NCBI GenBank assembly: GCA_945897545.1 | Contig: CAMDGJ010000164.1 | Location: forward strand, 1 to 6,321 | From: Flavobacterium psychrophilum | GTDB lineage: Bacteria > Bacteroidota > Bacteroidia > Flavobacteriales > Flavobacteriaceae | DNA: 6,321 nt | Direction of reading: 5' to 3' | Shown: positions 1 to 6,321 of the stretch, in pieces | Layout of the letters: every line of letters begins with the position of its first letter | Numbering within the stretch: the stretch's first letter is position 1 | Made by a program: the position numbers and the translations under genes | The notes under the pieces: model-generated | What the model was told of the DNA's origin: nothing | The model's input: only the letters and a program-made list of their open reading frames with translations | Databases searched by the model: none

Positions 1-39
1 ACACGAGCGTAGCGACTGACGAAGTCAATCCCTTCGTGT
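1..39. repeat. REP-like GC-richer intergenic segment at left edge
   Basis: This stretch is clearly richer in G and C than the AT-rich sequence beside it. Its ends are inverted: ACACGA at 1-6 pairs with TCGTGT at 34-39. Inside are short nested inverted pairs, GACT 14-17 with AGTC 23-26, or TGAC 17-20 with GTCA 24-27. Read on the minus strand, it resembles the GATTG-CTTCGTC-GCTACGCTCG type of dispersed intergenic repeat that I recall from Bacteroidetes genomes; that resemblance is from memory and was not searched. It lies downstream of the hydrolase gene and may continue beyond the window edge. No protein is encoded here. Confidence 0.4.
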
Positions 40-132
40 TGTTTATTTCTAATCACTAGAAAAAAATAAAATTCGCCAACTAATCCATCGACTACCAGCG
101 AAAAATAAATGAGATTACTAATACCCACTGAC

Positions 133-150
133 TTCCGATAGCTATCGGAA
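133..150. repeat. 18-bp perfect palindrome TTCCGATAGCTATCGGAA
   Basis: The sequence is identical to its own reverse complement over 18 bp with no spacer, centred on the AGCT at 140-143. The core CCGATAGCTATCGG is, as far as I recall, a frequently repeated intergenic palindrome in flavobacterial genomes; this was not searched. A partial extra copy of its half, GCTATCG, occurs at 173-179. It sits about 80 nt beyond the stop codon of the hydrolase gene. It could be a dispersed repeat, a protein-binding site or part of a transcription end, but there is no T-tract next to it and no loop, so it is not a standard terminator. Confidence 0.6.
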
Positions 151-226
151 CGCTCGCATTGTTAGTTTATGTGCTATCGTAAGTAAAATATAGGTCTTAA
201 TAAATATGGATTTTTTCATTTTAGAA

Positions 227-991
227 TTACTTTAACCGTGTTTTAAAATCATAATCATCAACCAATTGTTGCAAAAAATCTGAGTTTTCTTGACTCAAAA
301 GCAACAAGTATAATTTCTGCCCATTCTTATTAGTGGTAGTTATGCGATTTGGAATTTTAGAGGTTTTTTCATTTGTAAAATATTTAAAAAAGGTCAAGCC
401 ATTGAGGTAGGTGGCATGCTTGGAGGGATGTTTATCATCATCTTCAAACATATTCAAATCAGGACGCCTTGTACGTACTTCATTAAACAGTTTTCCACAG
501 GGTACAAGATCAACTCCAAGTTTTGAGCACATATCTTCATAAGCAGCAGCAATCGTTTTCAGCATCAAAGGGTTTGATTTATACGCCCAACTCATCATAA
601 AAACAGGTTTTGCGCCTTTACTTCTTATCAAATCAACCATTTTTTTACTAGTTTCGAAGAACGTATCGGCATCTTTGATTGTTGCTAAACTATGGTGATT
701 TAATACTACATAATCAAATTTTTCCTTAGCGAGTATATCAAGTGTTTCTGTACCATTCTCCCCTTTTAAGTGCTGAGATAAATCTGAACCTCCTACCAAG
801 GAGTGTCTGGTGTCAATGTGTACCTTATCACTATAAGCTGACATGGCATTCACTACTTCTGGTAGGTTGTAATAGTATGAAAAGCTATTTCCTACAAAAA
901 GAACCCGTATGGTATCTTTCTTTACTTGAGCGAAGCTACTCTGCGTATAGATTCCTATAAAAAGAACAATTAAAAATTTTATTAGTTTCAT
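227..991 (-). CDS. Secreted SGNH/GDSL-like hydrolase (DUF4886-like)
   Basis: This 254-residue protein is probably an exported esterase-like hydrolase of the SGNH fold. Residues 1-21 form a signal peptide (lysines, a hydrophobic core, then SFA before Q22) with no lipobox cysteine, so it is likely periplasmic or secreted. Block I is GNSF at 34-37, with S36 as the expected nucleophile. GGSDLSQH at 67-74 fits the oxyanion-glycine block. DYVVLNHHS at 93-101 occupies the block III position, with N98 in place of the usual GxND. DDKHPS at 185-190 gives D185 and H188 as the DxxH pair. The pattern GNSFS, GGxxL, DYVVLxxxS and DxxHPS resembles DUF4886-type Bacteroidetes proteins. Its substrate cannot be read from the sequence; related proteins act on acyl or acetyl esters, sometimes of carbohydrates. 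It starts only 16 nt after the pckA stop, so read-through from pckA is likely. No Shine-Dalgarno box is visible. Confidence 0.8.
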   Translation of the reverse strand: MKLIKFLIVLFIGIYTQSSFAQVKKDTIRVLFVGNSFSYYYNLPEVVNAMSAYSDKVHIDTRHSLVGGSDLSQHLKGENGTETLDILAKEKFDYVVLNHHSLATIKDADTFFETSKKMVDLIRSKGAKPVFMMSWAYKSNPLMLKTIAAAYEDMCSKLGVDLVPCGKLFNEVRTRRPDLNMFEDDDKHPSKHATYLNGLTFFKYFTNEKTSKIPNRITTTNKNGQKLYLLLLSQENSDFLQQLVDDYDFKTRLK

Positions 992-1007
992 AATATATTA
1001 AGTAAAT

Positions 1008-2633
1008 TTAGGATTCAACAAATTCTAATTCTAATGAAGGCCCTGAACTAACTAAACGTTTTCCCTCTTCAGTATCAGTATACTGTTCAAAGTTTTTGAT
1101 GTAACGAGAAGTCAAATCCTTAGCTTTTTTAACCCATTCCTCTTTGTCTTTATAGGTGTCTCTTGGATCAAGAATTTCGGTAGTAACATTTGGCAAGGTT
1201 GTAGGAATTGATAAATTCAAATACGGAATTGTTTTAGTTTGTTTTTCATCAATTTCACCGCTGATTATAGCATCGATGATGGCTCTAGTATTTTTCAAAG
1301 AAATCCTTTTTCCGGTTCCGTTCCAACCTGTATTTACCAAATACGCTTTAGCTCCATGTTCTTTCATTTTTCCGATTAAAGTTTTAGAATACATGGTTGG
1401 GTGTAATGTCAAAAATGCCTCCCCAAAAGCTGGGGAAAATGAAGGTTCCGGTTCTGTAATTCCCCTTTCGGTTCCGGCTAATTTAGAAGTATAGCCACAA
1501 AGAAAATGGTCTTGAGCCTGATTTTCATCTAAAATGGATACTGGAGGCAATACTCCAAAAGCATCTGCAGAAAGATAAATTATTTTGCTAGCATGACCTG
1601 ATTTTGAGGGTAAAATGATTTTATTAATGTGATGTATAGGATAGGAAACCCTAGAATTTTCAGTTATGGAATGGTCTGAATAATCAATTTCTCCATATTC
1701 ATTTACAATAACATTTTCTAACAAAGCATCTCTTTTTATGGCTTTCCAAATTTCAGGTTCCCTATCTTCGCTTAAGTCAATCACTTTGGCATAACAACCT
1801 CCTTCAAAATTAAATACTCCCTTGTCATCCCATCCATGTTCGTCATCACCAATTAAATATCTTTTTGGGTCTGCTGATAAGGTTGTTTTTCCTGTTCCAG
1901 AAAGTCCAAAAAACACAGCTACGTCTCCATCTTCACCAACATTGGCCGAACAATGCATAGAAGCAATTCCTCGAAGTGGTAAATAATAATTCATCATGGC
2001 AAACATCCCCTTTTTCATTTCACCGCCGTACCATGTTCCTCCAATGATTTGGATTTTCTCGGTCAGATTAAATAAAACAAAATTTTCGGAATTTAACCCT
2101 TGTGCTTTCCAGTCAGGATTAGTTGCTTTAGAACCATTCATTACTATAAAATCAGGTTCTCCAAAACTCTCTAATTCATATGTAGAAGGTCTAATAAACA
2201 TATTGGTCACAAAATGCGCTTGCCACGCGACCTCCATTACAAAACGAACTTTTAATCTTGTATTACTATTTGTCCCGCAAAAGGCATCGACCACATATAA
2301 TTTTTTAGAAGTAGAAAGTTGATCTAATACTAAAGCTTTTAATTCATTCCATATTTCTACTGTAGTAGGGAAATTTACTTTTTTGTCCCAATAAATGGTG
2401 TCTTTGGTAATATCGTCTTGAACTATATACCTATCTTTAGGAGAGCGTCCAGTAAAAACCCCTGTTTTTACGGCTACAGAACCTGTATCGGTTGTCGCTC
2501 CTTTTTCGTACCCTTTTCTAAAATGGGATACTTCTGCTTGATATAAATCTTCATAGGAAGGGTTATAGGAAACATCATGATATCCTGTAATACCTAAATC
2601 ATGTAACTCTTGGATAATTTTAATATTTTTCAT
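1008..2633 (-). CDS. pckA: Phosphoenolpyruvate carboxykinase (ATP)
   Basis: This cytoplasmic enzyme converts oxaloacetate and ATP to phosphoenolpyruvate, ADP and CO2 (EC 4.1.1.49), the entry step of gluconeogenesis from TCA-cycle acids. Its 541 residues match the usual length of about 540 for the ATP-dependent family. Visible motifs are TGRSPKDR at 61-68 (R63 binds substrate), Y202 and K208 in the WYGGEMKKG segment, H227, the P-loop GLSGTGKT at 243-250 (K249, T250), the metal-binding kinase-2 motif IGDDEHGW at 261-268 (D263/D264), R328 in SRVSYPI, and the adenine-side [10 protein letters not shown] at 434-443. All expected catalytic residues are present, so it should be active. The ATG at 2633 is followed by the family-typical N-terminus. 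The A-rich leader has no Shine-Dalgarno box, as is normal for Bacteroidetes. It is separated from dctA upstream by 231 nt with a hairpin, so it probably has its own promoter, though no clear promoter motif was found. Confidence 0.98.
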   Translation of the reverse strand: MKNIKIIQELHDLGITGYHDVSYNPSYEDLYQAEVSHFRKGYEKGATTDTGSVAVKTGVFTGRSPKDRYIVQDDITKDTIYWDKKVNFPTTVEIWNELKALVLDQLSTSKKLYVVDAFCGTNSNTRLKVRFVMEVAWQAHFVTNMFIRPSTYELESFGEPDFIVMNGSKATNPDWKAQGLNSENFVLFNLTEKIQIIGGTWYGGEMKKGMFAMMNYYLPLRGIASMHCSANVGEDGDVAVFFGLSGTGKTTLSADPKRYLIGDDEHGWDDKGVFNFEGGCYAKVIDLSEDREPEIWKAIKRDALLENVIVNEYGEIDYSDHSITENSRVSYPIHHINKIILPSKSGHASKIIYLSADAFGVLPPVSILDENQAQDHFLCGYTSKLAGTERGITEPEPSFSPAFGEAFLTLHPTMYSKTLIGKMKEHGAKAYLVNTGWNGTGKRISLKNTRAIIDAIISGEIDEKQTKTIPYLNLSIPTTLPNVTTEILDPRDTYKDKEEWVKKAKDLTSRYIKNFEQYTDTEEGKRLVSSGPSLELEFVES

Positions 2634-2864
2634 ATTGTTTAACTATTAGTAATAATTGTGTTTTTGTTTAATTAGTACGATTTATAATATATTCCATTAA
2701 ACATTCATATTAAAAAAAAATGTTAAGATTAATTTTAGACAAAAGACACCGTTATCAAAATATAATTCTTTTTAATAAAAGAATTATATTTCAAACTAAA
2801 TGACTGAAATAAAACGAGTTAAATTTTAATTATTTAATCAACTAGTAAAAAAAGATTGTTTTTA
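2634..2864. other. AT-rich spacer between dctA and pckA
   Basis: These 231 nt hold no credible gene. They should contain the end of the dctA transcript and the promoter and leader of pckA. The clearest element is the 15-bp hairpin at 2758-2791. On the pckA side there is a run of nine A at 2712-2720 (T9 on the coding strand), about 80 nt before the pckA start. I looked for the Bacteroidetes promoter pattern (TTG near -33 and TAnnTTTG near -7) on the minus strand and found no convincing match at a normal spacing. Confidence 0.6.
2757..2791 (-). terminator. Perfect 15-bp hairpin, probable terminator after dctA
   Basis: Positions 2758-2772 and 2777-2791 are exact reverse complements (arm AAATATAATTCTTTT on the + strand) around a 4-nt loop at 2773-2776. 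The minus-strand transcript from dctA would form this stem about 74 nt after the dctA stop, and the stem's 3' arm ends in ATATTTT, giving a short U-rich tail. Only one base pair in the stem is G-C, so it is weaker than a classic intrinsic terminator, but AT-rich terminators are common in such genomes. The alternative is a binding site for a regulator of pckA, since it lies about 125 nt upstream of that start. Being symmetrical, it could act in either orientation. Confidence 0.55.
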
Positions 2865-4178
2865 TTAATATGATTTTTCCGATTCCACTGGTATTGGAAT
2901 AGAGACCCCTTCCATTTCGGTTTCAATAGACTCCAACTCTGAACTAGTATTTTCATCGATAGCGATAAATTCATTTTCTGATTTTGAAATTACTATAGCG
3001 GCAACACCATTTCCAATAAAATTGGTAATGGCTCTAGCTTCGCTCATAAATTTATCTACCCCAAGTAAAAAGGCTAATCCTTCTACTGGTATTTTATGAA
3101 TTGCTGTTAATGTTGAGGCTAGAATTATAAAACCACTACCCGTTACTCCAGCAGCCCCTTTAGAAGTGACCATAAGCAGTCCTATTATAGTCAAAATTTC
3201 TCCAATACTAAGATGTACATTATAGAGTTGAGCGAGAAAAATTATGGCCATAGACAGATAAATGGAAGTTCCGTCGAGATTAAAGGAATAACCTGTAGGA
3301 ATAACCAATCCTACTACGGATTTACTACAACCCATTTTCTCTAATTTTTCCATCAAATTGGGCAAGGCAGCTTCAGACGATGAAGTCCCAACAACAATTA
3401 GAAGTTCTGATTTCAGGTATTTGATAAAGTGCCAAATATTTACTTTGTAGTATCTTAGAATACTGCCTAAGACAATGAAAATAAATAAAAACATCGTGAT
3501 GTAAAAAGTAATCATCAATTTACCTAAAGGGATTAGTGTATGTAAACCAAATTTTCCTACGGTATAAGCCATACCCCCAAAAGCTCCTAGTGGTGCAAGA
3601 TACATGACCCATTTTAACATGGTAAATACAACTTTTGAGCATTTATATAAAAATGCTACTATGGCTTCTCTTTTTTTGGAATAATTTAAAATAATACCCA
3701 CAACAATAGCCACTAATAACACCTGTAGTGTAATATTGTTTAAGAAAATGGATACCCAATCAAAACTAGTGGCTTTATTAGTAGTAGTATATTGGCTAGC
3801 ATCCTGAATATTCAAACCTGTTTTGTCTATTTTTCCAGGTTCAATTACAACAGCAACAAAAATACCTATGAGTAAGGCCAAAGTAGACACAATTTCAAAA
3901 TAGATTAATGATTTTAAGCCTATTCGACCTACTTTGCTTAAATCGCCCATACTACTTATTCCCAATACTATGGTCAAAAATATAATTGGAGCGATGAATA
4001 TCTTAACGAGCTCTATAAATGAATCGCCAACAATTTTCATTTCAATGGCTTGAGCGGGATAATATTGCCCCATTAGCACCCCAACAATTATTGATATTAA
4101 AACCCAAAAGGTTAAATTGGTAATTATCGAATAAAATGTTGACCGTTTTGCACTGGTTTCAGTGTATTGTGTTTTCAT
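2865..4178 (-). CDS. dctA: C4-dicarboxylate:cation symporter DctA
   Basis: This 437-residue inner-membrane transporter belongs to the dicarboxylate/amino acid:cation symporter family (SDF, PF00375). It should import succinate, fumarate or malate with cations. Hydrophobic segments start near residue 21 and fill residues 21-400, as expected for eight membrane helices and two re-entrant loops. Signature motifs are the first re-entrant loop GTSSSEAALPNL at 264-275, TGYSFNLDGTS at 295-305 (NLDGT replaces NMDGT), the second loop SKGAAGVTGSGF at 339-350, and GVDKFMSEARAITN at 373-386. In this last motif D375, R382 and N386 are kept, while S379 stands where amino-acid transporters have an aspartate that holds the substrate amino group. 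This supports a dicarboxylate rather than glutamate/aspartate substrate. The tail after residue 400 is short and acidic. It follows the porin by 81 nt, possibly in the same transcript, and precedes pckA, which fits organic-acid use. Confidence 0.95.
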   Translation of the reverse strand: MKTQYTETSAKRSTFYSIITNLTFWVLISIIVGVLMGQYYPAQAIEMKIVGDSFIELVKIFIAPIIFLTIVLGISSMGDLSKVGRIGLKSLIYFEIVSTLALLIGIFVAVVIEPGKIDKTGLNIQDASQYTTTNKATSFDWVSIFLNNITLQVLLVAIVVGIILNYSKKREAIVAFLYKCSKVVFTMLKWVMYLAPLGAFGGMAYTVGKFGLHTLIPLGKLMITFYITMFLFIFIVLGSILRYYKVNIWHFIKYLKSELLIVVGTSSSEAALPNLMEKLEKMGCSKSVVGLVIPTGYSFNLDGTSIYLSMAIIFLAQLYNVHLSIGEILTIIGLLMVTSKGAAGVTGSGFIILASTLTAIHKIPVEGLAFLLGVDKFMSEARAITNFIGNGVAAIVISKSENEFIAIDENTSSELESIETEMEGVSIPIPVESEKSY

Positions 4179-4259
4179 GATTTTTGGTATTAAAGATTCC
4201 TTTCATTTATTTTCTCAAATAAATAAACTAGTTGTTTTTATTATTGAAATTATTTAATT
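4179..4259. other. 81-nt spacer between porin and dctA
   Basis: This very AT-rich spacer holds no gene. On the minus strand it includes an AAAGGAA stretch, but this lies about 17-19 nt before the dctA ATG, too far for a normal Shine-Dalgarno site. The minus-strand TTTATTTG differs in one base from the Bacteroidetes -7 pattern TAnnTTTG, but no TTG lies at a suitable distance upstream, so a separate dctA promoter is possible but not shown. No strong terminator hairpin is seen, so read-through from the porin gene into dctA is plausible. Confidence 0.45.
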
Positions 4260-5507
4260 TTAAAAAACGACTTGAATAGCAAATTGGGCTATGATGGTTT
4301 TTATTTTTTGAATACTACTGTTTGAAGCATTAAATTGATCAGCATTGTTCTCGGATACTGAAGATTGAATTTTTAGATTATTCCCTTTAAAATATTTTGT
4401 TAATCCAAGGGTATATGCCTCTTGATCTAACAATATTGAAGCATTATTATCAAATTCTTGGTTTAATTTTTCATATCTTAAATCCAAAGAATAGCCCGAT
4501 TTGGTAACATAGCCTACCTGCACATTATAGCCATCTCCTAAAACTAAATATTCACTAATCTCCGTTAGATACAAAGGCCTTGACGCCCCTAAATCAAGGA
4601 AAGAACTCTTTAAACTAGTTGCTGTAGTATTAACATATTCTCCCAGCAACGAAAACCCTTTGTATTTGAATAAAATATCTTCATAAAATTTTCTATAGTC
4701 TGGTAACTTTACCTTTCCTGTATTATCATAAAGTATAAATTCTCCATGACCTTCTCCTACTTTGTTACTTGCTCCAATATTATAACTATAAGCCGCCCCT
4801 AGTAAGATTTTTAATTGATCTTCATGTTTCAAATCGGCTATATACCCATCATTACCTTCTTTGAACTTTCCTAAAGGGAGTATGTCAATTCGTCCACCAT
4901 ATTTTAAACCCCCTTGATCTACATCCGTAGAATTGGCTCCAAAAGAATTCAAACCATCGCCCGAGGTAATGGCAAATTTTGGTTTTATGATGAAATCGTC
5001 TATCCCAAATTGACTTTCTAAGAATACTCCAAACTCGCGCCCCGTATCGCTATATTTTGAACTAAAAACACCTCTATCTACAAACTGTAATTTGTCTTCG
5101 AAAAAAGTCATTTCTCTATTATTTGTAAAAGTCTGTTTCTGTCCAAAGCTTATTTTTAGGTTCGAAATCGGGGCATAAGCCACCCAAGCATCTAAAAGTG
5201 ATCTACCATTACTAAAATTGTTTTGCAATAGAAAAGACACTTTTTCTTTCAACATGCTCCCGGAAATTGTTAAATAGGCGTTTTTAGCATTCATATAATT
5301 ATTGGCAACTAAACCATCCGTTTTGTCATATTGATAAACTCCTTGTATAAATCCACCAATCATAAATTTATAATCTCCATCGTTTACGTTAAAACGTAAG
5401 CCGTCTCCTAACTGGAATTCTTTAGATTCCGTTTTTATTTTAACTTGAGCAATTGCATTAAATCCAAATAGAAAAAGGAATGCTGCTACGATTGTTTTTA
5501 GTTTCAT
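4260..5507 (-). CDS. Outer-membrane porin, phosphate-selective O/P type
   Basis: This is a beta-barrel outer-membrane porin, most like the Porin_O_P (OprP/OprO, PF07396) family. From the ATG at 5507 it has 415 residues. A typical signal peptide of 20 residues (MKLK, hydrophobic core, NAIA) is followed by Q. Family-like features (numbered from the upstream ATG) are FMIGGFIQGVYQY at 55-67, AYLTISGSMLKEKVSF at 84-99, DAWVAYAP at 113-120 with ISFGQKQTF, GREFGVFL at 163-170, and late strands such as YSLDLRYEKLNQE and AYTLGLTKYF. It ends in VVF, the C-terminal aromatic residue needed for barrel insertion. An in-frame ATG at 5528 would add seven residues (MKKYNTK) and overlap the upstream stop; I prefer 5507 for its A-rich leader and cleaner signal peptide. 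The family name implies phosphate, but the position just upstream of dctA suggests a role in organic-anion entry; this is inference. Confidence 0.85.
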   Translation of the reverse strand: MKLKTIVAAFLFLFGFNAIAQVKIKTESKEFQLGDGLRFNVNDGDYKFMIGGFIQGVYQYDKTDGLVANNYMNAKNAYLTISGSMLKEKVSFLLQNNFSNGRSLLDAWVAYAPISNLKISFGQKQTFTNNREMTFFEDKLQFVDRGVFSSKYSDTGREFGVFLESQFGIDDFIIKPKFAITSGDGLNSFGANSTDVDQGGLKYGGRIDILPLGKFKEGNDGYIADLKHEDQLKILLGAAYSYNIGASNKVGEGHGEFILYDNTGKVKLPDYRKFYEDILFKYKGFSLLGEYVNTTATSLKSSFLDLGASRPLYLTEISEYLVLGDGYNVQVGYVTKSGYSLDLRYEKLNQEFDNNASILLDQEAYTLGLTKYFKGNNLKIQSSVSENNADQFNASNSSIQKIKTIIAQFAIQVVF

Positions 5508-5514
5508 TTTTGTG

Positions 5515-6321
5515 TTATATTTTTTCATTATTTAAGTATCTATAGATTGGTAATTCTTCATTTAAATTGGTACTTATGACTTGAAATTTTATAAATCCAT
5601 TCTCGCTTTCAGGCTCTAAAACTTCGGTGGCTATCTTAGCATTTTTCTGGTTCAAATAGACAATAAACGTCCCCTTTGGAAAAGATTTTTCTATTGTTAA
5701 CACTGATGTCTCCACCGTTTGTGCCTTGTAGCCTTCATCTTCGTCAGGACTCTCCATGACTGATGTAACAATATATCTATCCACTTTTACTGTTTTAACT
5801 TCAGGGAGCTCTTCTACTTCTAACCCAAGAATAATTAGTTTATCGGCTAATTTTTTGTGTTCGGGAAGTATCAAATAAGCAAAGGGTCTTTTTCTTTCTA
5901 ATACAGGTATACATTTTAGCGCATTACTCACTTTAACATCTAATGCTATTTCTGTGTTATCTTTTAAGCTTATGGCTCTAATGGTTTGTTTTTCTATTGG
6001 CCTATCATACAAAACCACTAGATTTTCTGGTTTTGTATTATTAGAAATTCGTAATACTTCTTTTATTTTTTCAGCATCATCATAGGCTGTTTTTAGAAAT
6101 GAGGTTGCAATTAAAAAAGTGGCATTTATTCTTCTTTTAAAAGAAGTTTTTTGAAGGTTTACCCCTCTAGTTTCAATTAGTGCCGAAACACAATTCGTCA
6201 AGGCATAAGAGGTGGTGCTCGATCGAGCCTCTGAGGTGCATTGCCTGAAAATTACTTCATCATTTTTTTTGGCGGTTGTAATGTAATACCGGGTGTTTAG
6301 TTTATTGCTTTCAATGATGTT
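5515..6321 (-). CDS. M14-family zinc carboxypeptidase, C-terminal part (cut by window edge)
   Basis: The reading frame runs open from the right edge to the stop at 5515-5517, giving 268 residues with no start in the window. The TTG at 6201 is inside the frame and is not the true start, because coding matches continue upstream of it. The fragment begins with the end of the catalytic domain: EARSSTTSYALTN at 31-43 and LIETRG at 48-53, where E50 matches the catalytic glutamate of M14 carboxypeptidases. The zinc-binding HxxE and later histidine must lie outside the window. After it comes a C-terminal region that I recognise from large bacterial M14 proteins: RPFAYLILP, a beta-rich stretch, then FPKGTFIVYLNQ and LEPESENG near the end. 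It probably trims peptides, most likely in the periplasm or outside the cell, but its signal peptide is not visible. Its stop lies 7 nt before, or overlaps, the porin start, so the two are probably co-transcribed. Confidence 0.85.
   Translation of the reverse strand, partial: NIIESNKLNTRYYITTAKKNDEVIFRQCTSEARSSTTSYALTNCVSALIETRGVNLQKTSFKRRINATFLIATSFLKTAYDDAEKIKEVLRISNNTKPENLVVLYDRPIEKQTIRAISLKDNTEIALDVKVSNALKCIPVLERKRPFAYLILPEHKKLADKLIILGLEVEELPEVKTVKVDRYIVTSVMESPDEDEGYKAQTVETSVLTIEKSFPKGTFIVYLNQKNAKIATEVLEPESENGFIKFQVISTNLNEELPIYRYLNNEKI

Noticed and set aside
75..167. Possible integron attC-like or attachment site (AACTAA at 78-83 with TTAGTT at 162-167)
   Set aside because: The outer arms do not fit the attC consensus, and there is no integrase or cassette-like gene nearby.
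742..960. Plus-strand open frame of 72 codons opposite the hydrolase gene
   Set aside because: It lies wholly inside a well-supported minus-strand gene and shows no recognisable domain or leader.
1156..1494. Plus-strand open frame of 112 codons opposite the 3' part of pckA
   Set aside because: It is the antisense shadow of a strongly conserved enzyme and its translation resembles no family I know.
1996..2322. Plus-strand open frame of 108 codons opposite the middle of pckA
   Set aside because: Same reason: it is antisense to the conserved pckA coding sequence, with no independent coding evidence.
2634..2760. Riboswitch or structured leader before pckA
   Set aside because: The sequence is almost entirely A and T, with no conserved aptamer motif and no G-C-rich stems.
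2841..4243. Short sequences shared on both sides of dctA: ACTAGT (2841-2846 and 4227-4232) and a 12-bp direct repeat TTGTTTTTATTA (2856-2867 and 4232-4243)
   Set aside because: The repeats are short, low in complexity and AT-rich, and one copy overlaps the dctA stop codon. There is no transposase or other sign that dctA is mobile, so chance is the simpler explanation.
6199..6201. TTG as the start codon of the peptidase
   Set aside because: The frame stays open for 40 more codons to the window edge, and the upstream residues, including EARSSTTSYAL, fit the M14 catalytic domain.

Overview
The window looks like a piece of a Bacteroidetes chromosome, most likely a flavobacterium. The reasons are the low GC content, very AT-rich spacers, starts preceded by A-rich sequence rather than Shine-Dalgarno boxes, signal peptides ending in A-Q, and protein sequences typical of that group. 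All five genes lie on the minus strand, so transcription runs from high to low coordinates. I see no RNA gene, insertion sequence, CRISPR array or phage gene.

Layout in transcription order: (1) the C-terminal part of an M14-family zinc carboxypeptidase, cut by the right edge of the window (5515-6321); (2) an outer-membrane porin of the phosphate-selective O/P type (4260-5507, or 5528 with the upstream ATG), starting on or just after the peptidase stop; (3) DctA, the inner-membrane C4-dicarboxylate:cation symporter (2865-4178), 81 nt further on; (4) a 231-nt AT-rich spacer with a perfect 15-bp hairpin, probably the terminator of the first unit; (5) pckA, ATP-dependent phosphoenolpyruvate carboxykinase (1008-2633); (6) a secreted SGNH/GDSL-like hydrolase (227-991), 16 nt after pckA and probably co-transcribed with it; (7) a 226-nt non-coding tail with an 18-bp perfect palindrome and a REP-like GC-richer segment at the left edge.

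The genes make a plausible route for growth on organic acids or peptides. The porin would admit small anions to the periplasm, DctA would carry succinate, fumarate or malate into the cytoplasm, the TCA cycle would turn these into oxaloacetate, and PckA would convert oxaloacetate to phosphoenolpyruvate for gluconeogenesis. The peptidase could supply amino acids that enter the same route. This link is inferred from gene order and known enzyme roles. Overall this looks like ordinary core metabolism. I did not find a convincing new system. The points most worth a second look are the hairpin, the left-edge repeats, the porin-DctA pairing and the pckA-linked hydrolase.
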